Shown in pieces: positions 15,479 through 24,196 of a DNA stretch of 64,000 bases. The notes beneath the pieces were generated by a model, which saw only the letters and a list, made by a program, of their open reading frames with translations, was not told the DNA's origin and searched no databases. Position 1 is the first letter of the stretch. The number at the start of each line of letters is the position of its first letter. The stretch spans positions 1 through 64,000 of the forward strand of contig NZ_FOLD01000028.1 in NCBI RefSeq assembly GCF_900112225.1, read 5' to 3'. The translations under genes were made by a program, and so were the position numbers. This stretch comes from Massilia yuzhufengensis. GTDB lineage: Bacteria; Pseudomonadota; Gammaproteobacteria; Burkholderiales; Burkholderiaceae_D.

Positions 15479-16303
15479 TCAGCGCGCGGCGGTGGCCGGC
15501 CCTGCCGCAGCCTGGATCGCCTGCACAATGGCGGCGGTGACGATCTCGGGCGAGGTGAGCGCCATCTGGTGGCTGGAGTCGGCGACCACGGTGCGGGCCT
15601 TTGGGTACAGGCCGCGCACCAGGTCGCGCGTCGCGTTGTCCATCCTGAAGGCGCCGAAATCGACCGGGATCGCCGTGCTGGAGGTCGGCCGGTTCACCAG
15701 CCGCACGATCGGCATGTGGTCGATGCCGCCCAGCGCCAGCACCATGTCGCCGGTTTCGTCGATCTTTTCGATTTCGCGCCAGACCGTGCGGGAAAACGCC
15801 AGCTGCCCGGCCAGGCGCGAGGTCCATGGGAAGTCCTCGACCCGCTTGACCATGCGCGGATACATCGCGTCCACCAGCACCAGCGCTTTTACTTCGGCCG
15901 GATAGGCGCGCGCGAACAGCTGCATGTACAGGCCGCCGAGCGAGTGCCCGACCAGCACATACGGCGGCTGCAGGTTCTTGTGGCGCAGCACGCGCCGCAG
16001 TTCTTCGACGATGGTGCGGCCGTCGCGCGGCGTGGCGGCGGCCTCGCTGTTGCCATAGCCGGGACGGTGGTAGGCGAACACCGTCGCTTCCTGGCCAAGC
16101 TGCTGCGGCACGCTGCCCCATTTGTCGATCGTATTGCGCGAGCCGCCCTCGAACACCACCACGTCTTTTGACGCGGGATGGCGGATCGTCAGCGATTCGA
16201 CCTGGCGCCCGTCGATGGATTCGACGACCGTCGCGGGCGCGGCGACGGCGTTCCCCAGGCAGGCCAGCAAAAGGACGGACAGGAACAGGGCAGGCTTGGA
16301 CAT
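15479..16303 (-). CDS. Secreted alpha/beta hydrolase
   Basis: A 274-residue serine hydrolase with a signal peptide (residues 1-21, ending AVAA). The nucleophile elbow is GHSLGG near residue 110; an Asp in the central part and the His of DSSHQM near 240 complete a plausible catalytic triad. ATG 16303 has GGAGA seven bases upstream. It runs in the same direction as the amidohydrolase and ends 85 bases before that gene's start codon. Substrate unknown (ester or similar). Confidence 0.87.
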   Translation of the reverse strand: MSKPALFLSVLLLACLGNAVAAPATVVESIDGRQVESLTIRHPASKDVVVFEGGSRNTIDKWGSVPQQLGQEATVFAYHRPGYGNSEAAATPRDGRTIVEELRRVLRHKNLQPPYVLVGHSLGGLYMQLFARAYPAEVKALVLVDAMYPRMVKRVEDFPWTSRLAGQLAFSRTVWREIEKIDETGDMVLALGGIDHMPIVRLVNRPTSSTAIPVDFGAFRMDNATRDLVRGLYPKARTVVADSSHQMALTSPEIVTAAIVQAIQAAAGPATAAR

Positions 16304-16413
16304 CGGTGTCTCCGTGGAAGAAAACACCAGCATCGCCGCCCAGGAGGCTCCGACGCATCCGCTTTGCGATGGATCGACAGCCGGCGCGACGAGCGGCAAG
16401 CCTGCGCCGTGGG

Positions 16414-17160
16414 CTACATCGCCCGGAACAGGTGGACGAAGGCCCGGCTCACCGGCAGCTCGGCATCGTGCCCGCGCATGCGCAGGAACAGCCGGCTGGC
16501 GTCATCGCGCCTTGTGCCTTCCAGCCAGGCCAGGTTGATCACGGTGGAGCGGTGCACCTGCCAGAACAGCTCGGGATCGAGCTGCGCGGCCAGGTCGGTG
16601 ATGGTGGTGCGGATCAGGTATTCGCCATGGATGCTGGCCACCACCGTGTACTTGTCGTCGGCCTGGAAGAAGCGCACATCGGCGACATCGAGGTGGCGCG
16701 CGCGCTCGCCCTGGGCCGCGAGGATGTAGCGCAGGCGTGGCTGCTGCGGCGGCGCGGGCGCCAGCTGGCGCAGGGCCTGCGCCATGCCTGGGCCGTTCGG
16801 TGCGCCGGGCGCCGCGCGCAGGCGCGCCACGGTGCGCGCCAGCCGCTCGGTGCTGACCGGCTTGAGCACGTAGTCGAGCGCCGCATGCTCGAAGGCCTGC
16901 AGCGCGAACTCGTCGAAGGCGGTGACGAAGACCACCCGGGTATCGCCCTCGATGCCCTGCGCCACTTCCAGTCCCGACAGGCCCGGCATCTGGATGTCGA
17001 GGAAGGCCAGGTCCGGCTCCAGCTCGGCGATGCGGGCGGCGGCGTCGACCCCGTTGCGCGCCATATGCACCACTTCCAGCCCCGGCCACAAGGCCAGCAG
17101 CTGGTCGCGCAGGTACTGGGCCAGGTGCGGCTCGTCGTCGGCGATCAGCGCGCGCGTCAT
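16414..17160 (-). CDS. LytTR-family response regulator
   Basis: A 248-residue regulator. The N-terminal receiver domain has the acidic pocket DDE and phospho-acceptor Asp in LAFLDIQMPG, plus the conserved Lys of YVLKPV. The C-terminal LytTR DNA-binding domain runs from about residue 145 (DVRFFQADDKYTVV, QVHRSTVINLAW). It overlaps the sensor kinase gene upstream by four bases, forming a typical LytS/LytT pair. Target genes unknown. Confidence 0.92.
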   Translation of the reverse strand: MTRALIADDEPHLAQYLRDQLLALWPGLEVVHMARNGVDAAARIAELEPDLAFLDIQMPGLSGLEVAQGIEGDTRVVFVTAFDEFALQAFEHAALDYVLKPVSTERLARTVARLRAAPGAPNGPGMAQALRQLAPAPPQQPRLRYILAAQGERARHLDVADVRFFQADDKYTVVASIHGEYLIRTTITDLAAQLDPELFWQVHRSTVINLAWLEGTRRDDASRLFLRMRGHDAELPVSRAFVHLFRAM

Positions 17161-18311
17161 GCCGCTTCCTTCAGGAGCGGCGCAGCCGGGCCGCCGAGCC
17201 AGGGCAGCATGAGCACCGCTTCGGTCCCTTCGGTGCGAGCCCGCAGTTCCAGGCTGGCCGAGGCGCCGAACTGGGCCTGCAGGCGCGCGCGCAGATTGGC
17301 CAGCGCCATGCCGGCGCCGGGACGCAGGCGCCGGCCCGGCTTGTCCAGGCCGATGCCGTCGTCGCTCACACGTATCTCGAGGCGGCCGTCGTGCAGGGTT
17401 GCGCTGACCACCACGGTGCCGCCGTCGAGCTTGGGTTCGAGCCCGTGGTGGATGGCGTTTTCCACCAGCGGCTGCAGCATCAGCGGCGGCATCCGCGCCG
17501 CGCGCGCCTCCACGCCGGCCTCGATGCGGAAGCACAGCCGCTCTTCCATGCGGATCTGCAGCAGCGCCAGGTAGCTGTGCACCATCTCCAGTTCGGCCTC
17601 CAGCGTGCTGTCGGTCTGGCGCAGCTGGGTCAGGCCGGCGCGCAGGTAGCTTGAGAAGGTCTCGAGCATGCGCTTGGCGCGCGGCGGGTCGTAATCCATC
17701 AGGCTCTGGACATTGGCCAGCGTATTGAACAGCAGGTGCGGCTCGATCTGGCCCTGCAGCAGGCGCAGGCGCGCTTCCAGCGCCTCGTGCTGCAACTGCT
17801 GCTGGCGCAGGCGCGAGCGCCACCAGGCCCAGTTGCAGCCCATGACGAACAGCAGGAATACGGCGAACTTGGTGAGCGCGGCGGGCAGCGAGATGAACAT
17901 GCCGCCCAGGTCGAAGCCGACCAGGATCGGGACGATGGTGAAGCCGATCGTCATGCCGAGGATGATGGCGCCCAGGGCCAGCGCACTGAGCGCCATTCCG
18001 GCGCGCATGTCGCGCACATTCGACATGCGCTCCACCAGCCGCGCCGGCAGGAAGCGTTCGGCCAGGCGCAGCACGGCGAACAGGGTGTGCACGATGCACA
18101 GGCAGATGCCGATGTTGGGCAGCAGCGAGGCCCACCACCAGCCGGGCCGGTCGACCCGCCCGAAGATGGCGACGAAGGACATCAAGCCCAGGGCCAGCGC
18201 GATCGCGATCAGCGTGGCGGCCAGCAGGCGCGTGAAAAGGGGAGCCGGATAGTTCGGGCGCAGTTCCCACAGCGAGCGCCACCCCAGCATCAGGCTTGTT
18301 GTTCTGAGCAT
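17157..18311 (-). CDS. LytS/YehU-type sensor histidine kinase
   Basis: A 384-residue membrane kinase with about four transmembrane helices in the first 170 residues. The His_kinase domain carries the phospho-acceptor in QIEPHLLFNTLANVQ. The ATPase domain has the N-box QPLVENAIHHG and a SDDGIGL loop. No separate sensor domain exists, so it presumably senses through the membrane region. It phosphorylates the LytTR regulator encoded by the overlapping downstream gene. Confidence 0.92.
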   Translation of the reverse strand: MLRTTSLMLGWRSLWELRPNYPAPLFTRLLAATLIAIALALGLMSFVAIFGRVDRPGWWWASLLPNIGICLCIVHTLFAVLRLAERFLPARLVERMSNVRDMRAGMALSALALGAIILGMTIGFTIVPILVGFDLGGMFISLPAALTKFAVFLLFVMGCNWAWWRSRLRQQQLQHEALEARLRLLQGQIEPHLLFNTLANVQSLMDYDPPRAKRMLETFSSYLRAGLTQLRQTDSTLEAELEMVHSYLALLQIRMEERLCFRIEAGVEARAARMPPLMLQPLVENAIHHGLEPKLDGGTVVVSATLHDGRLEIRVSDDGIGLDKPGRRLRPGAGMALANLRARLQAQFGASASLELRARTEGTEAVLMLPWLGGPAAPLLKEAA

Positions 18312-18338
18312 GGGCGCCAGTGTAGCCGGGTTCGAGCA

Positions 18339-19220
18339 CTAGCGATACTTCGACGCCAGCGCCTTGAGTTGCGTCGTCGCGGTGCGCACCGTGGCGGCGA
18401 GCTTCGGTCCGTGCTCGTGGTTCTCGACCGTGAGCAGCTGCATGCGGGTCCTGGGGTTGTACAGGTCGTCGAGGTAGACGTCGTACTTGTCCAGGAAATG
18501 CAGGCCGATCTGGCGTGTCTTCGCCTCGATCGCCGCAAGTTGGTTGATGTCCAGGCGGGCCGGGATCATCTCGCGAAACGCCGGCTGCTCGTCGAGGGTC
18601 GCCAGCGCGAAGCGCACCTTGGCCTCCTCGTCGGTCAGCGACACCCGGCGAATGTCCTGCAGCAGCTTGCGCGTGGCGGGCAGGTGCAGGTCGCGCAGGC
18701 GCCTGGTGTCCGGGTTGAAGGCATCCGGGCGCAATGCCACCGCGAGGTTGATGGCGCCGTTGAGCGTGATGAGTTCGGTGCGGAAGCGCGCGCTGATCTC
18801 CGCCCAGCGCAGCGCGTGCTTGTCGGCCAGGAAACGGTCCCAGCCGTTTCCCGACAGGCTGGATCCCAGCAGCTTGCCGTAGCTGCGGGCCCAGGCATCC
18901 TGCCCGGCATACACGGCAGTGACCGCATCGCACAGCTGGGCATTGATTTCGACGTAGCGCGTCGCGATCTCGCGTACCTGCCCGCGCGAGAGCGCGGGGC
19001 GCTGGTTCACGCCGACTCCCTGGTTGAGATTCTGGAGCAACTGCACGCTGACCAGGCCCAGGTGGTCGCAGCGCTCGCGTTCCAGGAAACGCGAGGTCAA
19101 CAGGGTGTTGACCACCTCGCTTGCGGTGGTGGCCTGGCAGGGCGACGCCATGCCGAGCAGGAGCGTGGCGCAGGCGCAGCGGATGGCCAGGTGGGAGAGC
19201 GCGGGTAGGGAAGCGTGCAT
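18339..19220 (-). CDS. Hypothetical secreted protein
   Basis: A 293-residue protein with a probable signal peptide at residues 1-30 (hydrophobic core CACATLLLGMAS, ending CQAT). The mature part is mainly helical and hydrophilic. No domain recognised. ATG 19220 is chosen because it starts the signal peptide. It ends 28 bases before the start of the LytS-type kinase gene and could be co-transcribed with that pair. Confidence 0.65.
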   Translation of the reverse strand: MHASLPALSHLAIRCACATLLLGMASPCQATTASEVVNTLLTSRFLERERCDHLGLVSVQLLQNLNQGVGVNQRPALSRGQVREIATRYVEINAQLCDAVTAVYAGQDAWARSYGKLLGSSLSGNGWDRFLADKHALRWAEISARFRTELITLNGAINLAVALRPDAFNPDTRRLRDLHLPATRKLLQDIRRVSLTDEEAKVRFALATLDEQPAFREMIPARLDINQLAAIEAKTRQIGLHFLDKYDVYLDDLYNPRTRMQLLTVENHEHGPKLAATVRTATTQLKALASKYR

Positions 19221-19415
19221 GGCGGGGCCTGGGAGGGAAGCGGGTTGTCTCCAAGAATTGTAGTGAGTCTGCTTGGGGCCAGTCCCGCGCAATCCCGCCC
19301 GGGAACGCACTTTGTGCACGCTTGCATTTGAGCTGGATCACGACCGCAGCGGATAGTTCGGCCCGGTGCATCGGGCCTGCCCCTTGTTTGCCGCGCGCAC
19401 TGCACAATTGCGGAC

Positions 19416-19443
19416 TTGATATCGCCGCTGAGAGGACTAAAGT
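19416..19443 (+). promoter_or_regulatory. Candidate promoter for the 107-residue gene
   Basis: TTGATA (19416-19421), a 16-base spacer, then TAAAGT (19438-19443), 44 bases before the ATG at 19487. The same 266-base gap contains a GGCCCGGTGCATCGGGCC inverted repeat around 19361-19378. No other feature is seen between 19221 and 19486. Confidence 0.45.
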
Positions 19444-19486
19444 TAATGAATCAGGCGGGTCACCGCGATACTTTCAGGAGATCATC

Positions 19487-19810
19487 ATGCTGCAAACTGC
19501 CGAAATCCAGCAACGCTTCAGCCAGATCCAACAAACGATCAACCAGGCCGAAGAGGTCACCCGGAACGACCAGGGGGCGCCCAGCGAGATCCGCGACTGC
19601 ATCCAGAAAATCGCCCGGGAAATGCCAAACGCCCAGCGCGTGATGCAGTCGAACGACCAGTCGCGCATGGTCGAGTGCATCGATAAACTGGAGGAAATGG
19701 GCGACGACGCCAAGCGTCTGTGCCGCAGCGCCCAGCCATCGCCGCAGGTGGCGTCGGTGGTGACGCGGGTGCATGACGTGCTGTCGGACCTCAAGCACCA
19801 GTTGCACTGA
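19487..19810 (+). CDS. Small helical hypothetical protein
   Basis: A 107-residue, highly helical, Gln- and charged-residue-rich protein with two cysteines (DCIQK, ECIDK). Its composition suggests a coiled-coil or four-helix bundle. ATG 19487 is preceded by CAGGAG at six bases, a strong ribosome-binding site; the reading frame is open further upstream but that part looks non-coding. Function unknown. Confidence 0.75.
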   Translation: MLQTAEIQQRFSQIQQTINQAEEVTRNDQGAPSEIRDCIQKIAREMPNAQRVMQSNDQSRMVECIDKLEEMGDDAKRLCRSAQPSPQVASVVTRVHDVLSDLKHQLH

Positions 19811-19823
19811 TTCAGGCGGGCTT

Positions 19824-19856
19824 CGTAGGGTGGGCAGCGTAGCCGCCCACCCTGCG
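19824..19856. repeat. Short hairpin related to repeat family A
   Basis: CGTAGGGTGGGC followed by a short loop and GCCGCCCACCCTGCG makes a hairpin between two convergent genes. It resembles the two ends of family A repeats joined without the central part, and it probably serves as a transcription barrier. Confidence 0.6.
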
Positions 19857-19860
19857 TGAA

Positions 19861-21114
19861 TCAAACGATACCTTTACCGCGCAAGGCGGCAATCTCCGCT
19901 TCGTCCAGGCCCAGCACATCGCCCAGCACTTCGTCGGTGTGCTGGCCCAGCAGGGGCGGCGCCTTGTCGCTGGTAGCCGGCGTCACCGACATCCGGATCG
20001 GGTTGCGCACCAGCTTGACCTTGCCGGCCGTCGGGTGCGGCAATTCAAACGCCACGTCGCGCGCCTGCACCTGCGGGTTGGCGAACACGTCGCCGATGTC
20101 GTTGATCGGCCCGCAGGGCACGCCCACGGCTTCCAGCAAGTCGATCCAGGCGTCGCGCCCGCGTTCCTTCACCATCTCCGCCAGCAGGGGCACGAGAACA
20201 TCGCGGTTCTGCACGCGCAGCGGGTTGGTGGCAAAGCGCGGGTCGCTGCCCAGTCCCGGCCGGCCACCGGCTTCGACGAACTTCTGGTACTGGCCGTCGT
20301 TGCCGGTGGCGACGATGATGTGGCCGTCCGCGCAGGCGAAGGTCTGGTAGGGCACGATGTTGGCGTGCGCATTGCCCCAGCGCTTGGGCGGCTTTCCGCT
20401 GTTGAGGTAGTTGCTGCCCATATTGGCCAGCATCGCCACTTGCGTGTCGAGCAGCGCCATGTCGATGTGCTGGCCCTCGCCGCTGCGGTCGCGGTGGGTC
20501 AGCGCGGCCAGTACCGCCACGGTGGCGTACATGCCGGTCATCAGGTCGGTCAGCGCCACGCCGGCCTTTTGCGGGCCGCCGCCGGGCAGGTCGTCGCGCT
20601 CGCCGGTGACCGACATCAGGCCGCCCATGCCCTGGATCAGGAAGTCGTAGCCGGCGCGGTGGGCGTAGGGGCCGTCCTGGCCGAAGCCGGTGATCGAGCA
20701 GTAGACCAGGTCGGGCTTGATAGCCTTGAGGGTATCGTAGTCGAGGCCATAGCGCTTCAGGTGGCCTACCTTGAAGTTCTCCAGCACCACGTCGCAGTAA
20801 CGTACCAGCTCGCGCAGCAGGGCCTGGCCTTCGCTGCTGGCGATGTCCACCGTGACCGAACGCTTGCCGCGGTTGGCCGACAGGTAGTAGGCCGCTTCGC
20901 TGGTGTCGCGGCCTTCCGCGTCCTTGGCGTAGGGCGGGCCCCAGGCGCGCGTGTCGTCGCCGTTGCCGGGACGTTCGATCTTGATCACGTCCGCGCCGAG
21001 GTCGGCCAGGTTCTGCGAGCACCACGGGCCCGCGAGCACGCGCGACAGGTCGAGCACGCGGATGTGGCCGAGCGCCTTCGGCAGCGCTGGAGAAGGAGTG
21101 CCTGGTTGGGTCAT
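19861..21114 (-). CDS. Class III CoA-transferase (CaiB/BaiF family)
   Basis: A 417-residue family III CoA-transferase. The signature includes LDLSRVLAGPWCSQNLADLGADVIKIE near the N-terminus. The catalytic Asp is expected in the segment LLDTQVAMLANMG, and the conserved GYDFLIQGMGGLMSVTG region is present. These enzymes move CoA between carboxylic acids (formyl-, succinyl-, carnitinyl-CoA and others); the substrate cannot be told. AGGAACAG precedes ATG 21114. It lies 35 bases downstream of speH in the same direction, so read-through from the polyamine cluster is possible but a functional link is not evident. Confidence 0.92.
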   Translation of the reverse strand: MTQPGTPSPALPKALGHIRVLDLSRVLAGPWCSQNLADLGADVIKIERPGNGDDTRAWGPPYAKDAEGRDTSEAAYYLSANRGKRSVTVDIASSEGQALLRELVRYCDVVLENFKVGHLKRYGLDYDTLKAIKPDLVYCSITGFGQDGPYAHRAGYDFLIQGMGGLMSVTGERDDLPGGGPQKAGVALTDLMTGMYATVAVLAALTHRDRSGEGQHIDMALLDTQVAMLANMGSNYLNSGKPPKRWGNAHANIVPYQTFACADGHIIVATGNDGQYQKFVEAGGRPGLGSDPRFATNPLRVQNRDVLVPLLAEMVKERGRDAWIDLLEAVGVPCGPINDIGDVFANPQVQARDVAFELPHPTAGKVKLVRNPIRMSVTPATSDKAPPLLGQHTDEVLGDVLGLDEAEIAALRGKGIV

Positions 21115-21149
21115 GCTGTTCCTGCGAGGTAGTCGGGACAAGCCAGCGA

Positions 21150-21509
21150 TTATAGCTGGCCGCGTGCGATGGTCTTGACCGAGCGCGAGCCTGGCTGCAA
21201 TGCCGCATCGATGACGTCGAGCGCGCGCTGCGGCTGCGCCTGCCCGCACATGAAGATGTCGGCGGCGGCGAAGCCGTGCTCCGGCCAGGTGTGGATCGAG
21301 ATGTGCGATTCGGCCAGCAGCAGCACGCCGGTCACGCCCATGCCGGGGCCGAAGGCGTGGAAGTGGCTGTGCAGGATGCACGCGCCGGCGGCCTGCGCGG
21401 CTGCGCGCAGCAGCGCATCGATTGACTGCGGGTCGGTGAGCAGGGCGGCATCGATGCCGGCCAGGTCGGCCAGCAGGTGGATGCCGGCGGGGCGGTGAGG
21501 GTGGCTCAC
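21150..21509 (-). CDS. speH: S-adenosylmethionine decarboxylase proenzyme
   Basis: A 119-residue pyruvoyl-dependent enzyme that converts AdoMet to decarboxylated AdoMet, the aminopropyl donor for polyamine synthesis. The self-cleavage site is Glu67-Ser68 in AESHISIHTWPE; Ser68 would become the pyruvoyl group, and the catalytic Cys88 lies in DIFMCG. The start is a GTG that overlaps the stop of the small membrane-peptide gene upstream (GTGA). It is the last cluster gene of the DUF350-SPFH-DUF4178 arm and faces the aminopropyltransferase-like gene of the divergent arm, which would use its product. Confidence 0.92.
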   Translation of the reverse strand: MSHPHRPAGIHLLADLAGIDAALLTDPQSIDALLRAAAQAAGACILHSHFHAFGPGMGVTGVLLLAESHISIHTWPEHGFAAADIFMCGQAQPQRALDVIDAALQPGSRSVKTIARGQL

Positions 21510-21667
21510 TTGTGGCTTCCGCCCGAATAGCCGCCACCGCTGCCATAACTGTGGCTGCGCCAGCTGTTGCCGCCACCGGTGCGGGTGGACGAGGCCATGC
21601 TGACCCAGCAGATGACGGTGGTGACCAGCGCGACCACGATCGCGTACAAAAGGAATTTGGTTCTCAT
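21506..21667 (-). CDS. 53-residue single-span membrane peptide
   Basis: A short gene with ATG 21667 and TGA 21506-21508. The product has one membrane helix (FLLYAIVVALVTTVICWV, residues 5-22) and a Gly/Ser/His-rich tail ending GGYSGGSHK. It starts ten bases after the DUF4178 stop, and its own stop overlaps the GTG of speH, so it is tightly built into the operon. No known family was recognised. It could be a small membrane subunit of the cluster. Confidence 0.7.
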   Translation of the reverse strand: MRTKFLLYAIVVALVTTVICWVSMASSTRTGGGNSWRSHSYGSGGGYSGGSHK

Positions 21668-21677
21668 GCGTGCCTGT

Positions 21678-23120
21678 TCATTTGTCGGGGGCCAGCATCA
21701 GCGGCAGGAACAGCGCCAGCACACCGACCAGCAACCAGGCCACGGTCGCGCCAAAGTTGAAGATGAGCGGGATGAAGTTCAGGCCGACGATCCAGAGCAG
21801 CGTCTTCCAGGCGATGTCGCGGCCGCTCATCGGCCCCTTCGTCGCTTTCGGCGCGGGCGCGGCCAGCTTGAACCAGGCGCGTATCTGGTCGGCGGCCACC
21901 GGGGTGGAGCGCGACCAGGTCAGTTCTTCCACGGTGTGCTCGGCCGCCAGGCTGTTCTGGCCATGCTCGAATTCGGCGACATCGACCACGTCGCCCGCCG
22001 CCACGCGCCAGTTGAAGGCGCCGGCCGCGTACAGCACACGCGCCTGGTAGACCCAGGTGCGCCGGTATTCCACGCCGTCCACCTTCACCGCATTCATGGC
22101 CGGCAACGGCGGCGTGGGCCAGTCGTCCATCACGTCCGAGCGCGACCAGCCTTCATCGGTTTCCACCAGCCAGAAGAACGGGCCCTGGGTCGAGTACAGC
22201 AGGTATTCGCTCCAGGCCTCGCCTTCGTTGTCCTCGCGCCGCATCACCCCCAGCACGCGGTAGTCGTGCGCGCCGATGGTCGCGATCGCGCCCAGGCTCA
22301 AGGTGAAAGGCACGCGCTCCTGGTCTTCGCCCTTGCGCAGCACCTCGGCCTTGGGCGACGAGGCGTCCAGCCGGGTCGAGCACGACGGGCAGATGCAGTT
22401 GGCGGCCAGGCCGGGAATGTAGCGGATCGACGATCCGCAGGAAGGGCACTGCAGCAGATCGACCTTGCCGCGGTACTTGCCGGCGCTGGCCTTGATCTGC
22501 TCGTCGTCGCGCAGCAGCTGGCACTTCATCGCTTCCAGGGTCACCGCATTGCCGGCGAAAAGCTGGGGCGGGGTGCCGTCGGAATAATCGAGGGTAGCGA
22601 AGCTGGGCCCGCGCCGGAAGTCGGCCACGCGCGCCTCCCAGCCTTCGCCGACCCGGAACGGCAGCTCGCCCTGGCCGCCGGTGCAGGTGGCGACGCGCTT
22701 GTCGGCGGCCGCATAGGGGCCGAAGCCGATGTCGTATTCGCGCGTCACCTTGACGTCGTCGAACGCCGGCCAGCCGGGCGCCAGTTCGCGCTTGGTGGTC
22801 AAGGTGTACTGGCCGGACGCTTCGCCCAGCCAGCCGTCCGTCCCGTCGTCGAACAGCAGGTACCACTCGTTCCACATGCCTGCCTCGTAGCGCAGCTGGA
22901 TGCGGCCCACCACGGTGAAGCTGCGGCCCGCCAGCATTCCCGAGGTGCCGAGCTGGATGCGCGAGTAATCCTCCAGCACATCGGACATCTTGCCGAGGTC
23001 GCGCACCGCGCCAGCCTCCTTCACCACCGTGGCGCGGCAGAACTCGCACACCGCCAGGACGGAGGCGTGCGAGCGGAACCCGATCGGTGCGCCGCAGGAA
23101 GGGCAGGAGACGTTCTGCAT
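21678..23120 (-). CDS. DUF4178 protein with zinc ribbons and C-terminal membrane helices
   Basis: A 480-residue protein with repeated architecture. An N-terminal zinc ribbon (CPSCG then CEFC, residues 6-28) is followed by a DUF4178 domain (about 50-190). A second zinc ribbon (CPSCG, CICPSC at about 232-255) precedes a second DUF4178-like domain (about 275-420; YRVLGVM, WSEYLLY). Two hydrophobic helices close the protein at about 435-478. It is placed between an SPFH protein and the speH pair in one operon. DUF4178 is recurrently associated with DUF350 and aminopropyltransferase-like genes; its biochemical role is unknown. Confidence 0.88.
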   Translation of the reverse strand: MQNVSCPSCGAPIGFRSHASVLAVCEFCRATVVKEAGAVRDLGKMSDVLEDYSRIQLGTSGMLAGRSFTVVGRIQLRYEAGMWNEWYLLFDDGTDGWLGEASGQYTLTTKRELAPGWPAFDDVKVTREYDIGFGPYAAADKRVATCTGGQGELPFRVGEGWEARVADFRRGPSFATLDYSDGTPPQLFAGNAVTLEAMKCQLLRDDEQIKASAGKYRGKVDLLQCPSCGSSIRYIPGLAANCICPSCSTRLDASSPKAEVLRKGEDQERVPFTLSLGAIATIGAHDYRVLGVMRREDNEGEAWSEYLLYSTQGPFFWLVETDEGWSRSDVMDDWPTPPLPAMNAVKVDGVEYRRTWVYQARVLYAAGAFNWRVAAGDVVDVAEFEHGQNSLAAEHTVEELTWSRSTPVAADQIRAWFKLAAPAPKATKGPMSGRDIAWKTLLWIVGLNFIPLIFNFGATVAWLLVGVLALFLPLMLAPDK

Positions 23121-23130
23121 CGGGCGCGGC

Positions 23131-24156
23131 CTAGCCGATCAGCTTCTTGAGCAGCTCGGCCTTGGTGCTGTCGTAGTCGCCCTGCGAGATCAGGCCCTTG
23201 TCGAGCAGGCCCTTGAGTTTACCGAGGCGGTCTTCGATCGATTCCGAACCCACCGGCACGGCGGCCGGCTGCGGCTGGGCGAAAGCCCCGGTCATCCCTT
23301 GCGCCATGGCCTGGCCGATGGCGATGCCGGCGCCCGCGCCGGCGCCGATGCCGGCCAGGCCGCCTTCGTTCTGGGCCGCCAGCGGAATGCTGCTGGCCAC
23401 CTGGAACTGGGTGAAGCCGCCCATCTTGTCGGCGCCCAGGCTGGCCTTCATGCCGGCCGAAATGCGCTCGTCCAGCGCCGATTGCAGTTCTTCCGGCAGG
23501 CTGACGCTGGCGACGTTGAATTCGTCCAGGCCGATGCCGTAGCGGGCAAAGGCGGTGGCCAGGTCGCCGCGGATCTGCTGGGCCATCAGGGTCTGGTTGG
23601 CCGCCATGTCGAGGAAAGCGATTTTTGACGCGCCCAGCGAGTTGGCCATGGTGGCCAGCATCAGGCCGCGCAGCTGGTCTTCGACTTCATCGCGCGAGTA
23701 GGACGCGCGGGTGCCGCTGATCTCGGTGAAGAACAGGCGCGGGTCGGCGATGCGGTAGGAGTACATGCCGAAGGCGCGCACCCGGATCATGTCGAAGTCC
23801 TTGTCGCGGATCGTCACCGGCTGCGGCGTGCCCCACTTGCGGCCGGTCTGCACGCGGGTGGAGAAGAAGTACACGTCCGACTTGAAGGGCGAGGCGAACA
23901 GCTTGTCCCAGTTCTTCAGGTTGGTCAGCACCGGCAAGGTGGAAGTGGTGAGACGGTGCGTGCCGGGGCCGAACACGTCGGCCACGCGGCCTTCGTCCAC
24001 GAACACGGCCACCTGCGACTCGCGCACCACCAGCGTGGCGCCGTTCTGGATTTCGAAGTCTTCCATCGGGTGGCGCCAGGCGAGCAGGCCTTCGCCTTCT
24101 TCATTCCACTGGAGGACGTCGAGAAACTGCTTCTTGATGAATGAGCCGAGAGACAT
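23131..24156 (-). CDS. SPFH/Band-7 protein with SHOCT tail (YdjI/virion-core-like)
   Basis: A 341-residue protein. An N-terminal SPFH (stomatin/prohibitin/flotillin-like) domain spans about residues 25-230, followed by a Gly/Ala-rich linker (AGIGAGAGAGIAIG). A C-terminal SHOCT module (IEDRLGKLKGLLDKGLIS) is typical of YdjI/virion-core-like proteins and often mediates oligomerisation. It probably assembles at the membrane face as a scaffold. AGGAA precedes ATG 24156. It is the second gene of the leftward arm, 40 bases after DUF350 and ten before DUF4178. Confidence 0.88.
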   Translation of the reverse strand: MSLGSFIKKQFLDVLQWNEEGEGLLAWRHPMEDFEIQNGATLVVRESQVAVFVDEGRVADVFGPGTHRLTTSTLPVLTNLKNWDKLFASPFKSDVYFFSTRVQTGRKWGTPQPVTIRDKDFDMIRVRAFGMYSYRIADPRLFFTEISGTRASYSRDEVEDQLRGLMLATMANSLGASKIAFLDMAANQTLMAQQIRGDLATAFARYGIGLDEFNVASVSLPEELQSALDERISAGMKASLGADKMGGFTQFQVASSIPLAAQNEGGLAGIGAGAGAGIAIGQAMAQGMTGAFAQPQPAAVPVGSESIEDRLGKLKGLLDKGLISQGDYDSTKAELLKKLIG

Positions 24157-24196
24157 GATGGGTTCCTCTTCTATGCGACGTGAATAAGCGTGGGAG

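Noticed and set aside
16414-19407. A 997-codon open frame on the minus strand
   Set aside because: It spans the LytTR regulator in its true frame but runs out of frame through the kinase and the secreted protein. Only the last 248 codons match a family.
19861-21576. 571-codon version of the CoA-transferase reaching into speH
   Set aside because: The extra N-terminus is out-of-frame speH DNA. The family start is at 21114 with a good ribosome-binding site.
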